A DNA stretch of 64,000 bases, taken from an uncultured Chloracidobacterium sp. (GTDB taxonomy: Bacteria > Acidobacteriota > Blastocatellia > Pyrinomonadales > Pyrinomonadaceae). The stretch is taken from positions 124,001 through 188,000 of the forward strand of contig CAKZGE010000003.1 of the NCBI GenBank assembly GCA_936914845.1, in the 5' to 3' direction. The notes under the pieces were generated by a model, which was given only the letters and a program-made list of their open reading frames with translations, was not told the origin of the DNA and ran no database searches. Each line of letters starts with the position of its first letter. The stretch's first letter is position 1. Positions 45,821 through 54,775 of the stretch are shown in pieces. The position numbers and the translations under genes were made by a program.

Positions 45821-45913
45821 TTAACCACAGATTGAAGCAGATTGACCCGGATAAATTTTTACGAAAAACCGGCTCTTTTTTATCCGCGCGGATTCGCGTC
45901 AATCGGCGATTAA
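45821..45913. repeat. Imperfect long inverted repeat between ackA and phosphoketolase
   Basis: The stretch starts TTAACCACAGATTGAAGCAG and contains GATTGACCCGGAT (45840-45852) and a partly complementary ATCCGCGCGGATTCGCGTC (45882-45900) followed by AATC. It resembles the dispersed 'accacagatt...aatctgtggt' intergenic repeats that I know from many genomes. It could form a transcript hairpin. Confidence 0.5.
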
Positions 45914-45934
45914 CAATGCTTTTGTTTTCGTCCG

Positions 45935-48315
45935 TCAATTTGTCCATTTCCAGCTTTTAATTTCCGGCAGATCGTCGCCGTGTTCGTAAATATATTGCTT
46001 GTGTTCAAGGAGTTTCTCGCGCATTTCCTGTTTGGCGTGCGCTCCCGTATCGGCGAGTTGCGGCACGCGCTCGATTGCGTCCATCACGAGATGAAATCTG
46101 TCCAGATCGTTGAGGACGACCATATCGAACGGCGTGGTCGTCGTTCCTTCTTCTTTATAGCCGCGAACGTGAATGTTGTGATGATTGGCGCGTTTATACG
46201 TCAAGCGGTGAATGAGCCACGGATAGCCGTGATACGCGAAAATTACCGGCTTATCGGTGGTGAAAAGCGAATCGAAATCTTTATCCGAAAGTCCGTGCGG
46301 ATGCTCGCTTTCCGATTGCAGCGTCATCAAATCAACGACGTTGACGACGCGAATTTTCAAATCTGGAAATTTACGGCGCAGAATGTCCGTCGCCGCGAGC
46401 GTTTCGAGCGTCGGCACGTCGCCGGCGCAAGCCATCACGACGTCCGGTTCTACGCCTTCGTCATTGCTCGCCCAATCCCAGATTCCGATTCCAGCCGTGC
46501 AGTGTTTAATTGCCGCGTCCATATCGAGATATTGCAGCGCGGGCTGTTTTCCGGCGACGATGACATTGACGTAATTTTTACTGCGCAGACAGTGGTCTGT
46601 AACCGACAAAAGCGTGTTCGCGTCCGGCGGCAGATAAACGCGGACGACTTCGGCTTTTTTGTTCATTACGTGGTCAATAAAGCCCGGATCTTGATGCGAA
46701 AATCCGTTGTGATCTTGCCGCCAGACGTGCGACGAAAGCAGGTAATTAAGCGACGCAACCGGTCTTCGCCAGGGAATATGGCGCGTCGTTTTGAGCCATT
46801 TCGCGTGCTGGTTGAACATCGAATCAACGATATGGATAAACGCTTCGTAACACGAAAAAAATCCGTGTCGCCCGGTCAGTAAATAGCCTTCGAGCCAGCC
46901 CTGACAAAGATGCTCGCTCAAGACTTCCATCACGCGCCCGTCGGCTGCAAGATGGTCGTCCGACGGCAATATCTCGCCGGTGAAAATGCGGTTCGTCGTT
47001 TCCAAAATTGCGTCCAGCGATTTGAGTTATTTTCATCGGGCGACATCACGCGAAAATTTTTCGAGTCCGAATTCATTTGCATCACATCGCGCAAAAACGC
47101 GCCCATAACGCGCGTCGCTTCGGCTTCAACCGTTCCGGGTTTTGCGACTTCGACGGCGTAATCGTAAAAATTGGGCATTTTCAAATCCTTTAAAAGCTCT
47201 CCGCCGTTGGCGTGCGGGTTCGCGCCCATCCGCCGCGTGCCGGTCGGAGCAAGTTCAGCCAAATCCGCAATTAGTCTGCCGTTTTCGTCAAACAATTCTT
47301 CCGGCTTATAGCTTCTTAGCCAATCTTCGAGCATTCGGAGATGTTCGGGATTCGTCGCCAACTCCGCGAGCGGAACTTGATGCGAACGAAACGAATTTTC
47401 AGTCGGCAAGCCGTCAACCGTTTTCGGTCCCGTCCAGCCTTTCGGTGAACGAAGAACAATCATCGGATACGCCGGACGCTTAGTAAAACCGTTTTCTCTC
47501 GCGTCCACCTGAATCGCTTTGATTTCGGCAAACACCGCATCAAACGTCGCCGCCGTTAATTGATGCATCGCTTCCGGTTCGTTGCCTTCGACAAAGTAAG
47601 GTTTGTAGCCGCAGCCGACGAGCAAATTCGTCAATTCGTCACGGCTTATTCTGGCTAAAACGGTCGGATTGGCGATTTTATAGCCGTTCAGGTGCAGAAT
47701 CGGCAGCACGATTCCGTCGCGCGCCGGATTCAAGAATTTATTCGAGTGCCAGCTTGCCGCCAAAGCTCCGGTTTCGGCTTCGCCGTCGCCGACGACGCAG
47801 GCGGCGATCAAATCCGGGTTGTCAAAAACCGCGCCGTAAGCGTGCGCGAGCGAATAGCCGAGTTCGCCGCCTTCGTTGATCGAGCCGGGAGTTTCCGGCG
47901 CGACGTGGCTCGGAATGCCGCCGGGAAACGAAAACTGTTTGAAAAGCCGCCGCATGCCAATCTCGTCCTGCGAGATATTCGGATAAAATTCCGTGTAAGT
48001 GCCTTCGAGATAGACGTTGGCGACGATGCCCGGTCCGCCGTGTCCGGGACCGCAAACGTAAACGACGTTCAAATCGTCGCGCTTGATCACGCGGTTCAGA
48101 TGCGCGTAGATAAAATTCAATCCCGGCGTCGTTCCCCAATGTCCGAGCAGACGCGGCTTGGTGTGTTCGAGCTTTAACGGTTCACGAAGCAGCGGATTAT
48201 CGAGCAGGTAAATCTGCCCGACCGAAAGATAATTCGCCGCCCGCCAGTAAGCGTCGAGTTTGTTCAATACATCATTTGATAAAGGGCAAGTGTTTCCTGC
48301 AGCCGGAGTTTTCAT
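45935..48315 (-). pseudogene. Phosphoketolase (xylulose-5-P/fructose-6-P), one frameshift
   Basis: Split into two frames but otherwise complete, about 793 aa. The N-terminal frame (from 48315, MKTPAAGNTC) contains LLGHWGTTPGLNFIYAHLNR, YVCGPGHGGPGIVANVYLEG and GDGEAETGALA. The C-terminal frame (to 45935) contains DGRVMEVLSEHLCQGWLEGY and FACHGYPW-like IFAYHGYPWLIHRLTYKR. The shift falls near 47015: losing one base turns SNRLDAILETTNRIF into SNRWTQFWKRR. The enzyme is thiamine-diphosphate dependent and yields acetyl phosphate for AckA. A real mutation or a sequencing error are both possible. Confidence 0.88.
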
Positions 48316-48327
48316 AGTTTTTGTTCG

Positions 48328-48347
48328 TTGAAATGTTGTAATTTCGA
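48328..48347. promoter_or_regulatory. Inverted repeat in the phosphoketolase/Crp divergent promoter region
   Basis: GAAAT, 6-nt spacer, ATTTC (48330-48345), with T-T and G-A flanks extending it partly. It lies 13 bp upstream of the phosphoketolase start and about 72 bp before the regulator start. It is not the canonical TTGAT-N4-ATCAA FNR site; a role as regulator-binding site is inferred. Confidence 0.35.
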
Positions 48348-48418
48348 TTTTCACGCCGATTAATTTTTTTACTTTACTACCGACTTGAATCGAGATGAAA
48401 AACAAGTGAAACTTTTAG

Positions 48419-49081
48419 ATGTTTATGAAACCTTTACTCGAAATCGTCGGCGCGGACTTAATCGAATCACTGCTAAAGGCGGGTCGCACAAAAACCTATT
48501 ATATAAATCGAGAAATTTTCGCCGAAGGCGGACAAGCGGAATTTCTGCCGATTGTGCTTTCGGGCAAAGTAAAAATGGTTCACTTTCTCGAAGCCGGAAA
48601 AGAAGTAATTATCGGCATTTTCGCCCGGGGCGAGATGTTCGCCGTGCCGCCCGTCTTTGACGGCGAACCGTATCCGGCGACCGCCGTGGCGATGGAAAAA
48701 ACAAAGATTCTGCTGCTTTATCGCCAGGATTTTTTGCGGCTCTTAAAAGAATCGAGCGAATTTTCGTTCGCCGTCATCAGTTGGATGTGCGAGATGCTGC
48801 GGGAAAAAACGGCGGCGATTCAAAATCTGGCGACCGCCTCGCCCGAGCATCGCGCCGGAAACATTCTCGTACGTCTGACCAAAAACGATGCCGCGCTGGA
48901 CAAGCAGCCGATTATGATTTCCGTGCGCCGCCGCGACATCGCGGAGATGGCTGGATTGACTGTCGAAACGACGATTCGCGCCGTGCGCCGTCTCGCCGAT
49001 AAAAATCTCATCCGCATCGAACGCGGCAAAATCATCATCGAAGACCTCGCGCCTTTGCGCGAATTTTTATCCGGCGGCTAA
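48419..49081 (+). CDS. Crp/Fnr-family transcriptional regulator
   Basis: 220 aa. An N-terminal cyclic-nucleotide-like effector domain (FLPIVLSGKVKMVHFLEAGK, IGIFARGEMFAVPPVFDG) is followed by a C-terminal winged helix (RRRDIAEMAGLTVETTIRAVRRL). The cysteine cluster that binds Fe-S in FNR is absent, so a haem- or NO-sensing DNR/NnrR-like role is more likely than oxygen sensing by an Fe-S cluster. Divergent from phosphoketolase and convergent with the NO operon. It may control both (inference). An alternative start is ATG 48425. Confidence 0.88.
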   Translation: MFMKPLLEIVGADLIESLLKAGRTKTYYINREIFAEGGQAEFLPIVLSGKVKMVHFLEAGKEVIIGIFARGEMFAVPPVFDGEPYPATAVAMEKTKILLLYRQDFLRLLKESSEFSFAVISWMCEMLREKTAAIQNLATASPEHRAGNILVRLTKNDAALDKQPIMISVRRRDIAEMAGLTVETTIRAVRRLADKNLIRIERGKIIIEDLAPLREFLSGG

Positions 49082-49088
49082 TCCAAAC

Positions 49089-49487
49089 TTAAAAAATCGC
49101 CGCTTCCGCTTGACGGCTGACATATTCGAGCATTCGATTGGCGATTGCCGCCGCCCGCGTTTTGAGAAATTCGCTGCGCTCGCCCGCGAAATTTTCGTCC
49201 ACAGTTTGATAAAAAAATTCCAGCCAGCGTTTGAAATGCTCGCTTTCGAGCGGCGTTTTTTCGTTTAATTCGCCGTGAACAAGCAGCGGATTGCGCCCGT
49301 GTTTTTGATAATCGCCGCTAGCGAAAAGCAGCGTTTCCCAAAAATCGCCGATCACCGGAAGATGTTTTTCCAAATCGAGTTTCGCCACGTCGGTAAAAAT
49401 ATAACCGATAATTTCATCGGTCATCGCTCTGGCGTAAAAGCGGTTCATCAAATCGTCAATGTCGGCTCTCGTTTCAATATCTTTCAT
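49089..49487 (-). CDS. Group III truncated haemoglobin
   Basis: 132 aa. The short globin has the pattern of group III trHbs: MNRFYARAMTD at helix B, the HLPVIGDFWETLLFAS segment at the end of helix E, and a proximal His in ESEHFKRWLEFF with the following Trp. Such proteins bind oxygen or NO and are often found with NO-stress genes. The start overlaps the upstream membrane-protein gene by 4 bp (ATGA). It is the last gene of the norB-ric operon. Confidence 0.85.
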   Translation of the reverse strand: MKDIETRADIDDLMNRFYARAMTDEIIGYIFTDVAKLDLEKHLPVIGDFWETLLFASGDYQKHGRNPLLVHGELNEKTPLESEHFKRWLEFFYQTVDENFAGERSEFLKTRAAAIANRMLEYVSRQAEAAIF

Positions 49488-49927
49488 TGGTTAAATCTCA
49501 AATTACCTTTCAATAAACTCGCGCCCAAAATGAAAAGCAGTATAAATTTCAATACTTCAAAAGCAATGAAAATCAGGTGATTATTTGAATGCGGCGCGGC
49601 AATTCCGGCGATAACCTGCTCGGCGCGGACGTATAAAAGCGGCAAAAGCCAGACGGTTTGCAGCAATAACAAAACGAAAATCGCGCCGAACACATACAAA
49701 GCAAAATTCGTCGCCGGACGCGCGAAAAACAGTGACGCGAGCATCAATGCGGCGAACGCAATTTCGATGCGGTTGAGCATCTGAAAAACAAGTTTTCCGA
49801 TGCCGAGTCCGAGCGCGAGCGTTATATTTGGAGCGCGAAACTTAAGCGGAGCTTCCACGAATGAAATCGCGCCGACCATCCCGAACCATATAAAAGGAAT
49901 CGCTATTTGTAAGATTTTTAAGAACAT
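49484..49927 (-). CDS. Hypothetical four-helix membrane protein
   Basis: 147 aa with four hydrophobic helices, the second and third carrying a short polar loop (FMLNRIEIAFAALM region and FARPATNFALY). Conserved-looking charged residues lie at helix ends (FVEAPLKFRAP; VRAEQVIAG). No known family can be assigned. It sits inside the NO operon between the hemerythrin and trHb genes, so a membrane role linked to NO or oxygen handling is likely by context only. Confidence 0.65.
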   Translation of the reverse strand: MFLKILQIAIPFIWFGMVGAISFVEAPLKFRAPNITLALGLGIGKLVFQMLNRIEIAFAALMLASLFFARPATNFALYVFGAIFVLLLLQTVWLLPLLYVRAEQVIAGIAAPHSNNHLIFIAFEVLKFILLFILGASLLKGNLRFNQ

Positions 49928-49947
49928 AACGAAATTAGATTCTGAAT

Positions 49948-50496
49948 TTACGCAAAAGTTTTCTTATCGAAACGCGGCGGCAGATTCGTAATTTCTCTTT
50001 GCATTCGCCGGCTCAAAGCGGCGCGTTCCGCTTGATCGAGAAGCAAGTCAGCCCACAAATAAACTTTAGTTTCTTCAGTTTCATTATGATCTTCAAGACG
50101 GCGTTTAACGGAAATAATCATTTCGCGCACGTCCGAAATTTCTTTAGAAGAATGTGCTTTCGTTTTGTTTTCCCGCAGTTCGCGAAGTTTTTTGATCGCC
50201 GATAAAAGTTCGCGCATAAAAAAATTATGATCGCTTTGCAAATCGTTTATCGCCTTATGCGCTTCGTCAAAAGCTGGAACTGAACTGTTATTTTCCGCCG
50301 CTTGCGCTTCAATCGTTGTGATTATCGCCGGAAAAAGGTGCAGATGCTCGGCGCGGATGTGCATTGCCAGCCGCGCCCAGAAGAAATCGAGTGATTTGTA
50401 AATCGTTTCGACATCGGCGGTTTTCAGCGCGTCGAAAAATTCTTCGAGCAGCGCGTCCAATTCCGTATGATCGTCGGCGAGCGGAAAATGATTCAT
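49948..50496 (-). CDS. Hemerythrin-like domain protein
   Basis: 182 aa helical protein with the carboxylate-bridged di-iron ligand pattern: His in ADDHTELDAL, H-x3-E in MHIRAEHLHLFPAI, His in LQSDHNFFMREL and H-x3-E in EDHNETEETKVYLW. Hemerythrin domains bind oxygen or NO. It begins 3 bp after the RIC stop, so the two are translationally close. Likely helps protect or repair iron centres during NO stress. Confidence 0.83.
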   Translation of the reverse strand: MNHFPLADDHTELDALLEEFFDALKTADVETIYKSLDFFWARLAMHIRAEHLHLFPAIITTIEAQAAENNSSVPAFDEAHKAINDLQSDHNFFMRELLSAIKKLRELRENKTKAHSSKEISDVREMIISVKRRLEDHNETEETKVYLWADLLLDQAERAALSRRMQREITNLPPRFDKKTFA

Positions 50497-50499
50497 CTT

Positions 50500-51294
50500 T
50501 TAATGCGAATGTGCGTGTTCGTGCAAGCCGCATTTCACCGCGTCCATTCGGTTCGCGTCCGCCGGTTTGCCGCTTTCTTCCATCTCGATTGCCTTCGGAA
50601 AAAGAATATTGTTTTCCAGATGAATATGCCGGTGCAAATCCTTTTCCAGATTTTCGAGTGCGCCGTAAAGCGTCTGATAGGTGATGCAGGCATCTTCCGG
50701 GACGGCGAAATGATTGCTGAATCGGCGAATTTCGCGCAGATGTTCGCCCGCCGCGTCGTGTTCGGCGACCATTACTTTGACCGGATTTTTGGTTGAACCG
50801 AACGGCGCGGGCGGAACGGATTGACCGAAATTGAGCGAGCTTTCCATCAAAGCTATATACGGGAAAAGCATTCGTTCTTCCTTCAACAGATGATTTTCAA
50901 GTTCGAGCCGCAGCGCGCCGAAGATTTTCTGTATGTCGAAAAGTTCCGCGTGATTCGCGCCGTGAACCGAACAGACTTTTTCGAGCAGCGCGGTGATTCG
51001 CTTCGTTTCATCGCGCGTGAAAGAGTGATGTTTCCGCACGATGTAATCGGACAAAGCGGCGAGCGACCATTCGGTAAAATCAGTGTCGGAAAAATTGTTT
51101 TGCTCCGAATCGCGCGCCGCACTTTCGAGCATTTCCGAAACCTGATTCATTTCGACTCCGGCATTTCGGCACGCTTCTTCAAAAGAAAGGTGTCCGCCGC
51201 AGCAGTAATCTATTTTGAATTTTTCAAACACGCGCACAGCCTGCGGATTTTCGACCGCCAAATCGCGCACCGTTTTAGTTTTATCAATTAACAT
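50500..51294 (-). CDS. ric: Iron-sulfur cluster repair protein RIC (ScdA/YtfE)
   Basis: 264 aa. The N-terminal ScdA_N domain has KIDYCCGGHLSFEEAC, the signature cysteine pair. The C-terminal hemerythrin-like domain has multiple iron ligands: RKHHSFTRDETKR, HGANHAELFD, LENHLLKEERMLFPYI, VAEHDAAGEHLREI and LHRHIHLENNILFPKA. RIC proteins repair Fe-S clusters damaged by NO or peroxide. A short His-rich tail (LHEHAHSH) is additional. Placed directly downstream of nitric oxide reductase in the operon. Confidence 0.95.
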   Translation of the reverse strand: MLIDKTKTVRDLAVENPQAVRVFEKFKIDYCCGGHLSFEEACRNAGVEMNQVSEMLESAARDSEQNNFSDTDFTEWSLAALSDYIVRKHHSFTRDETKRITALLEKVCSVHGANHAELFDIQKIFGALRLELENHLLKEERMLFPYIALMESSLNFGQSVPPAPFGSTKNPVKVMVAEHDAAGEHLREIRRFSNHFAVPEDACITYQTLYGALENLEKDLHRHIHLENNILFPKAIEMEESGKPADANRMDAVKCGLHEHAHSH

Positions 51295-51318
51295 AATTTT
51301 TATAACTCCTGAAATTAT

Positions 51319-53587
51319 TTATGCCGCTTCCGCTGCGGCTTCCGTTTCCAAATCGGCGATGGTTTCGCCCTGCGGATTTTTCCTGATGAACATCAAATCG
51401 AGCGCGAAATAAACAAAGACAATCGCGCCGACGGCGAAAATCGTGTCGCCGACCATTCGCAGCCAGCGCAGAGTCTGCATCACGTCCGTCTGCATAAATT
51501 CGGGCGAGCGCGCCGACCAGTAGCCGACCGAAACCGATTGATAAGTCTGCATCAAGCCGACGGGCAAAAGACTCAGCACGATTTCCAAAAGCATTCCGAT
51601 ATTGATTGCCCAGAACGCGAACCAGATCGTTTTTTCCTTCAATTTGATTTCCGGTCGCATCGCCCGCAGGCAGAAAAGCGTCAAGCCTAAACCGAGCGTG
51701 CCGTAAACACCGTATAACGCGCCGTGTGCGTGAACGGCGGTCGTGTTCAAGCCCTGCATATAATAAAGCGCAATCGGCGGATTAATCATAAAGCCGAATA
51801 TCCCTGCGCCGACCATATTCCAGAAAGCGACGGCGACGAAAAAATAAACGACCCATTTGTATTTTTCGAGCCACGGACGCGCCTTCGCGTGTCGCAGATT
51901 TTCCGTCGCTTCGTAGCCGACAAGCAAAAGCGGGACGATTTCGAGAGCCGAAAAAACCGCGCCGAAAGCGATGGCGACCGTCGGCGTTCCGGCGAAATAA
52001 AGGTGATGGAGAGTTCCCACGATTCCGCCCGAAAGGTAAATCGCGCCCGCTAAAAGCGCGGCTTGCGCGGCGCGTTCCGGGCGAATTACGCCGAGTTTGG
52101 AAAAAAGAAAGGCGATGACGACCGTGGCGAAAACTTCAAAATAACCTTCGACCCACAGGTGAACAACCCACCAACGCCAGTATTCGACCGTCGAAAGGTG
52201 CGAGCGCATTCCCCAAAAAAGTCCGGGCGAATAAAACAAAGCGATGCCGGTCGTCGTCAAAAGATAAAGCAGGGTCAAAGATTTCGGCGTGCCTTTTTCC
52301 CGCAAAGCCGGAATCGCGGTTCTGGCGATCAAAAACAGCCACAACAGCAGCCCGACAAACAGCGCGGCTTGCCAGACTCTGCCCAAGTCAACATATTCGT
52401 AACCCTGATGACCGAACCAAAACCACAAATCGCCCGGCAAATAATGCATCACGCTCATCCATTGACCAGCCATCGAACCGAAAACAACGATGACCAGCGC
52501 AAAAAACAAAACATTCACGCCAGCCCGCTGATATTTCGGCTCATAACCGCAAACATACGGCGCGATAAAAAGTCCCGCCGCCAACCACGCCGTCGCAATC
52601 CAGAAAATCCCGAGCTGCGTATGCCACGTGCGCGAAACGACATACGGCAGATAATCTTGAAGCGGAAAGCCGTAAAATCCGCCGCCCTCCACGCCGTAAT
52701 GCGCCGTAATCACGCCCATTATGATTTGAATTAAAAACAAAAGCGTAACAACGGCGAAATATTTGACGGTCGCCTTTTGCGAGGGCGTGAGTTCCAGCCC
52801 GACGAGCGGATCGGTGTAAGGCACGTCGTCGTCGGTATATTCCATTTTCCTGGCGGCGTAAAACCAGACCATCCAGCCGATTGAGGCGAGCAGTAAAATT
52901 ACGCTCGCGCCCGTCCAGACGATTGCGCTGTCGGTCGGCACATTTCCGACCAAAGGCTCGGACGGAAAGTTGCTCGTGTAGGAAATCGTATTGCCGGGGC
53001 GATTCGCCGCCGAAGCCCACGCCGTCCAGAAGAAAAATGAATTAAGCGCGCGCAGTTTCGCCGGATCGCTTTGCGCGTCGCGCTGAATCGCGTATTCCTT
53101 GCTGCCGTTTGTGAAAATCTGCGAATAATGTTTGAGATTATCTTCAAAGGCTTGGGCGCGTATCGGCTCGACAATTAACCTTATCCGTTGCCGCGTCGTA
53201 ATTGTTTTTTCGCACGGTGTCTTGCAGGCGTTGGCGCAAAACGGCTTTTTGTTCGCTGTTTAAGTTTTCATAATTCGCCGCGCCGAACTCCGAGTTCGCC
53301 CAATCGTTCAGAATAAAAACGGCTTCGCGGTGCAGATAATCCGCCGTCCAATCGGGCGCGACATAACTGCCATGTCCCCAGATCGAGCCGACCTGCATTC
53401 CGCCCATCGCCTGCCAGACGTTTTGCCCGTTTTGAATCGCTTCCGCCGGAATTAAAACAGTTCCGTCCGTGCTGACGACCTCGCGCGGAATCGGCGGAGC
53501 CTGCCGGAAAATTTCCGTGCCGACCCAGCCCAAAATGCTAAAGGAAATAACGAAAATCGCAATTAAAATTATCCACAGTCTTTTCAT
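51319..53587 (-). pseudogene. norB: Quinol-dependent nitric oxide reductase (qNOR), one frameshift
   Basis: About 756 aa if the frameshift near 53178 is corrected. The N-terminal frame (from 53587) carries a membrane anchor and the large periplasmic domain including MQVGSIWGHGSYVAPDWTA. The second frame carries the haem-copper oxidase core with twelve-or-so membrane helices: YHAHWWxx-type histidines appear as WWVVHLWVEGYFEV, and LHHLYFAGTP and AVHAHGALYGVYG supply the haem and iron ligands. One extra G converts TDKLIVEPIRAQ into TDKVNCRADTRP. It reduces NO to N2O with quinol. Operon: norB, ric, hemerythrin gene, membrane protein, trHb. Confidence 0.9.
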
Positions 53588-53787
53588 CTTTTCTCCTCCG
53601 TTATCGAACGATTGCGCCTTTAGATTTCCACCAATCGGCAGTCAGCTTTTCGGCTGAAAAAATCAAGGCGACAATTCGATATTTTCCAATCTTCAAAAGC
53701 AAAAATTAGCTCGCCTCGAAAAGCAATAAAATGATTTGAATCATAAAGCCGCATTATTTTCGGAAAGTTTTTTCGGGCGAGCCAAAA

Positions 53788-54030
53788 TTAACCGACGATC
53801 CACAAGGCGATTAAAGGGACGAGATTGAACAAAAGAATTCCGATTTTATACAGCGCGATGCCGGCGTAATGCAGCGCGTCGAAATGTTCTTTAGATAAGC
53901 GAAACCATTTGCCGTGCAGCCGATAAAGAAAATCCCGCGCGAAAGCAAAAGCTAAAAACCAAACAATCAAAATCGCGTAATTGATTATCGAACACCACAA
54001 AAGCGCGTTCCGAATCGTTGCTGTATTCAT
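53788..54030 (-). CDS. DUF6868-like small membrane protein
   Basis: 80 aa from ATG 54030, preferred because a Shine-Dalgarno (AGAGGAG) lies just upstream and the longer frame overlaps the NADH dehydrogenase. Two hydrophobic helices (IINYAILIVWFLAFAFA and GIALYKIGILLFNLVPLIALW) flank a conserved-looking polar stretch, HGKWFRLSKEHFDALHYAG. I recognise the pattern as DUF6868; function unknown. It follows the NADH dehydrogenase fragment by 25 bp. Confidence 0.72.
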   Translation of the reverse strand: MNTATIRNALLWCSIINYAILIVWFLAFAFARDFLYRLHGKWFRLSKEHFDALHYAGIALYKIGILLFNLVPLIALWIVG

Positions 54031-54055
54031 CGGCTGCTCTCCTCTGAAAGGCGTT

Positions 54056-54775
54056 TTAGACGCGGCTGATACCGTGTTTCGTCCGCCAGAAACGGTCGTG
54101 AATTTCCTTCGCCCAGCCCCAAAATCTTCCCTGCTTGAGGCGATACTCGGTGTCGTCCCAAATTCCGTAATGCAGGTAAATCGAATCCGCGCCGCCTGCG
54201 TCAATGACGGTTGCGATTTCGTGATAATACTCCTCGAAAGGCTCTCTGCCTTCGATTTCCGAGACGATGTTATTCGCCGCGATTTCGGCTTGACGCACCG
54301 CCATATGCGCCAGCTTCGGACCGGAAAACGCCGCGATGTCGCCCGCCGCGTAAGTTTTCGCCTGACCGTGAACGCGCATCAAGCCGTCCGTCTTGATAAA
54401 ATCTTCCGCGTCTGACGCGCCCAAATTGCGAAGCGCAGCGTTCCCGCGAAACGGCGGGACGAGCATCAGCAAATCGTAATTTATCCGGTGTTTTTTCGTC
54501 GAGACGATTTCTTCGGGCGTGATTTCTTTAACGGGAACGTCGTAGAGAACATTAATTCCGTGCCGCCGGAAAGCCGTTTCCAATTCCTTGTGCAGATTCG
54601 CGCCGCCGAAAGCGGCTTCGAGCGACTCTGGAAAAATCACTTTGATTTGAATTAAACCGACATCAATTTCGTGTTCAAATTTACGCGCCAAAGCGAAAGC
54701 CGTTTCGCACGCGGGAACTGGAAGGCGCGCTCCGGGACACAAACCGACGACGATTTGCCCGCCGCGATTTTCCAC
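54056..54775 (-). pseudogene. Type II NADH dehydrogenase fragment (N-terminus missing)
   Basis: Contains the C-terminal ~60% of an NDH-2-like flavoprotein: GQIVVGLCPGARLPVPACET, YDLLMLVPPFRGNAAL, TYAAGDIAAFSGPKLAHMA and IYLHYGIWDDTEYRL. It aligns with the second copy at 43.2-44.4 kb. The FAD-binding N-terminus is gone. Immediately upstream of the GTG at 54775 the frame is closed by TGA, and the DNA instead codes for dpdJ in another frame. The fragment cannot fold as a normal NDH-2. Confidence 0.82.

Noticed and set aside
48316..48418. Canonical FNR/DNR box TTGAT-N4-ATCAA upstream of the regulator or phosphoketolase
   Set aside because: No sequence close to the consensus was found; only the unrelated GAAAT-N6-ATTTC repeat.
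53588..53787. Regulatory site for norB
   Set aside because: No clear inverted repeat or promoter pair could be defended in this 200-bp region, although a promoter must be there.
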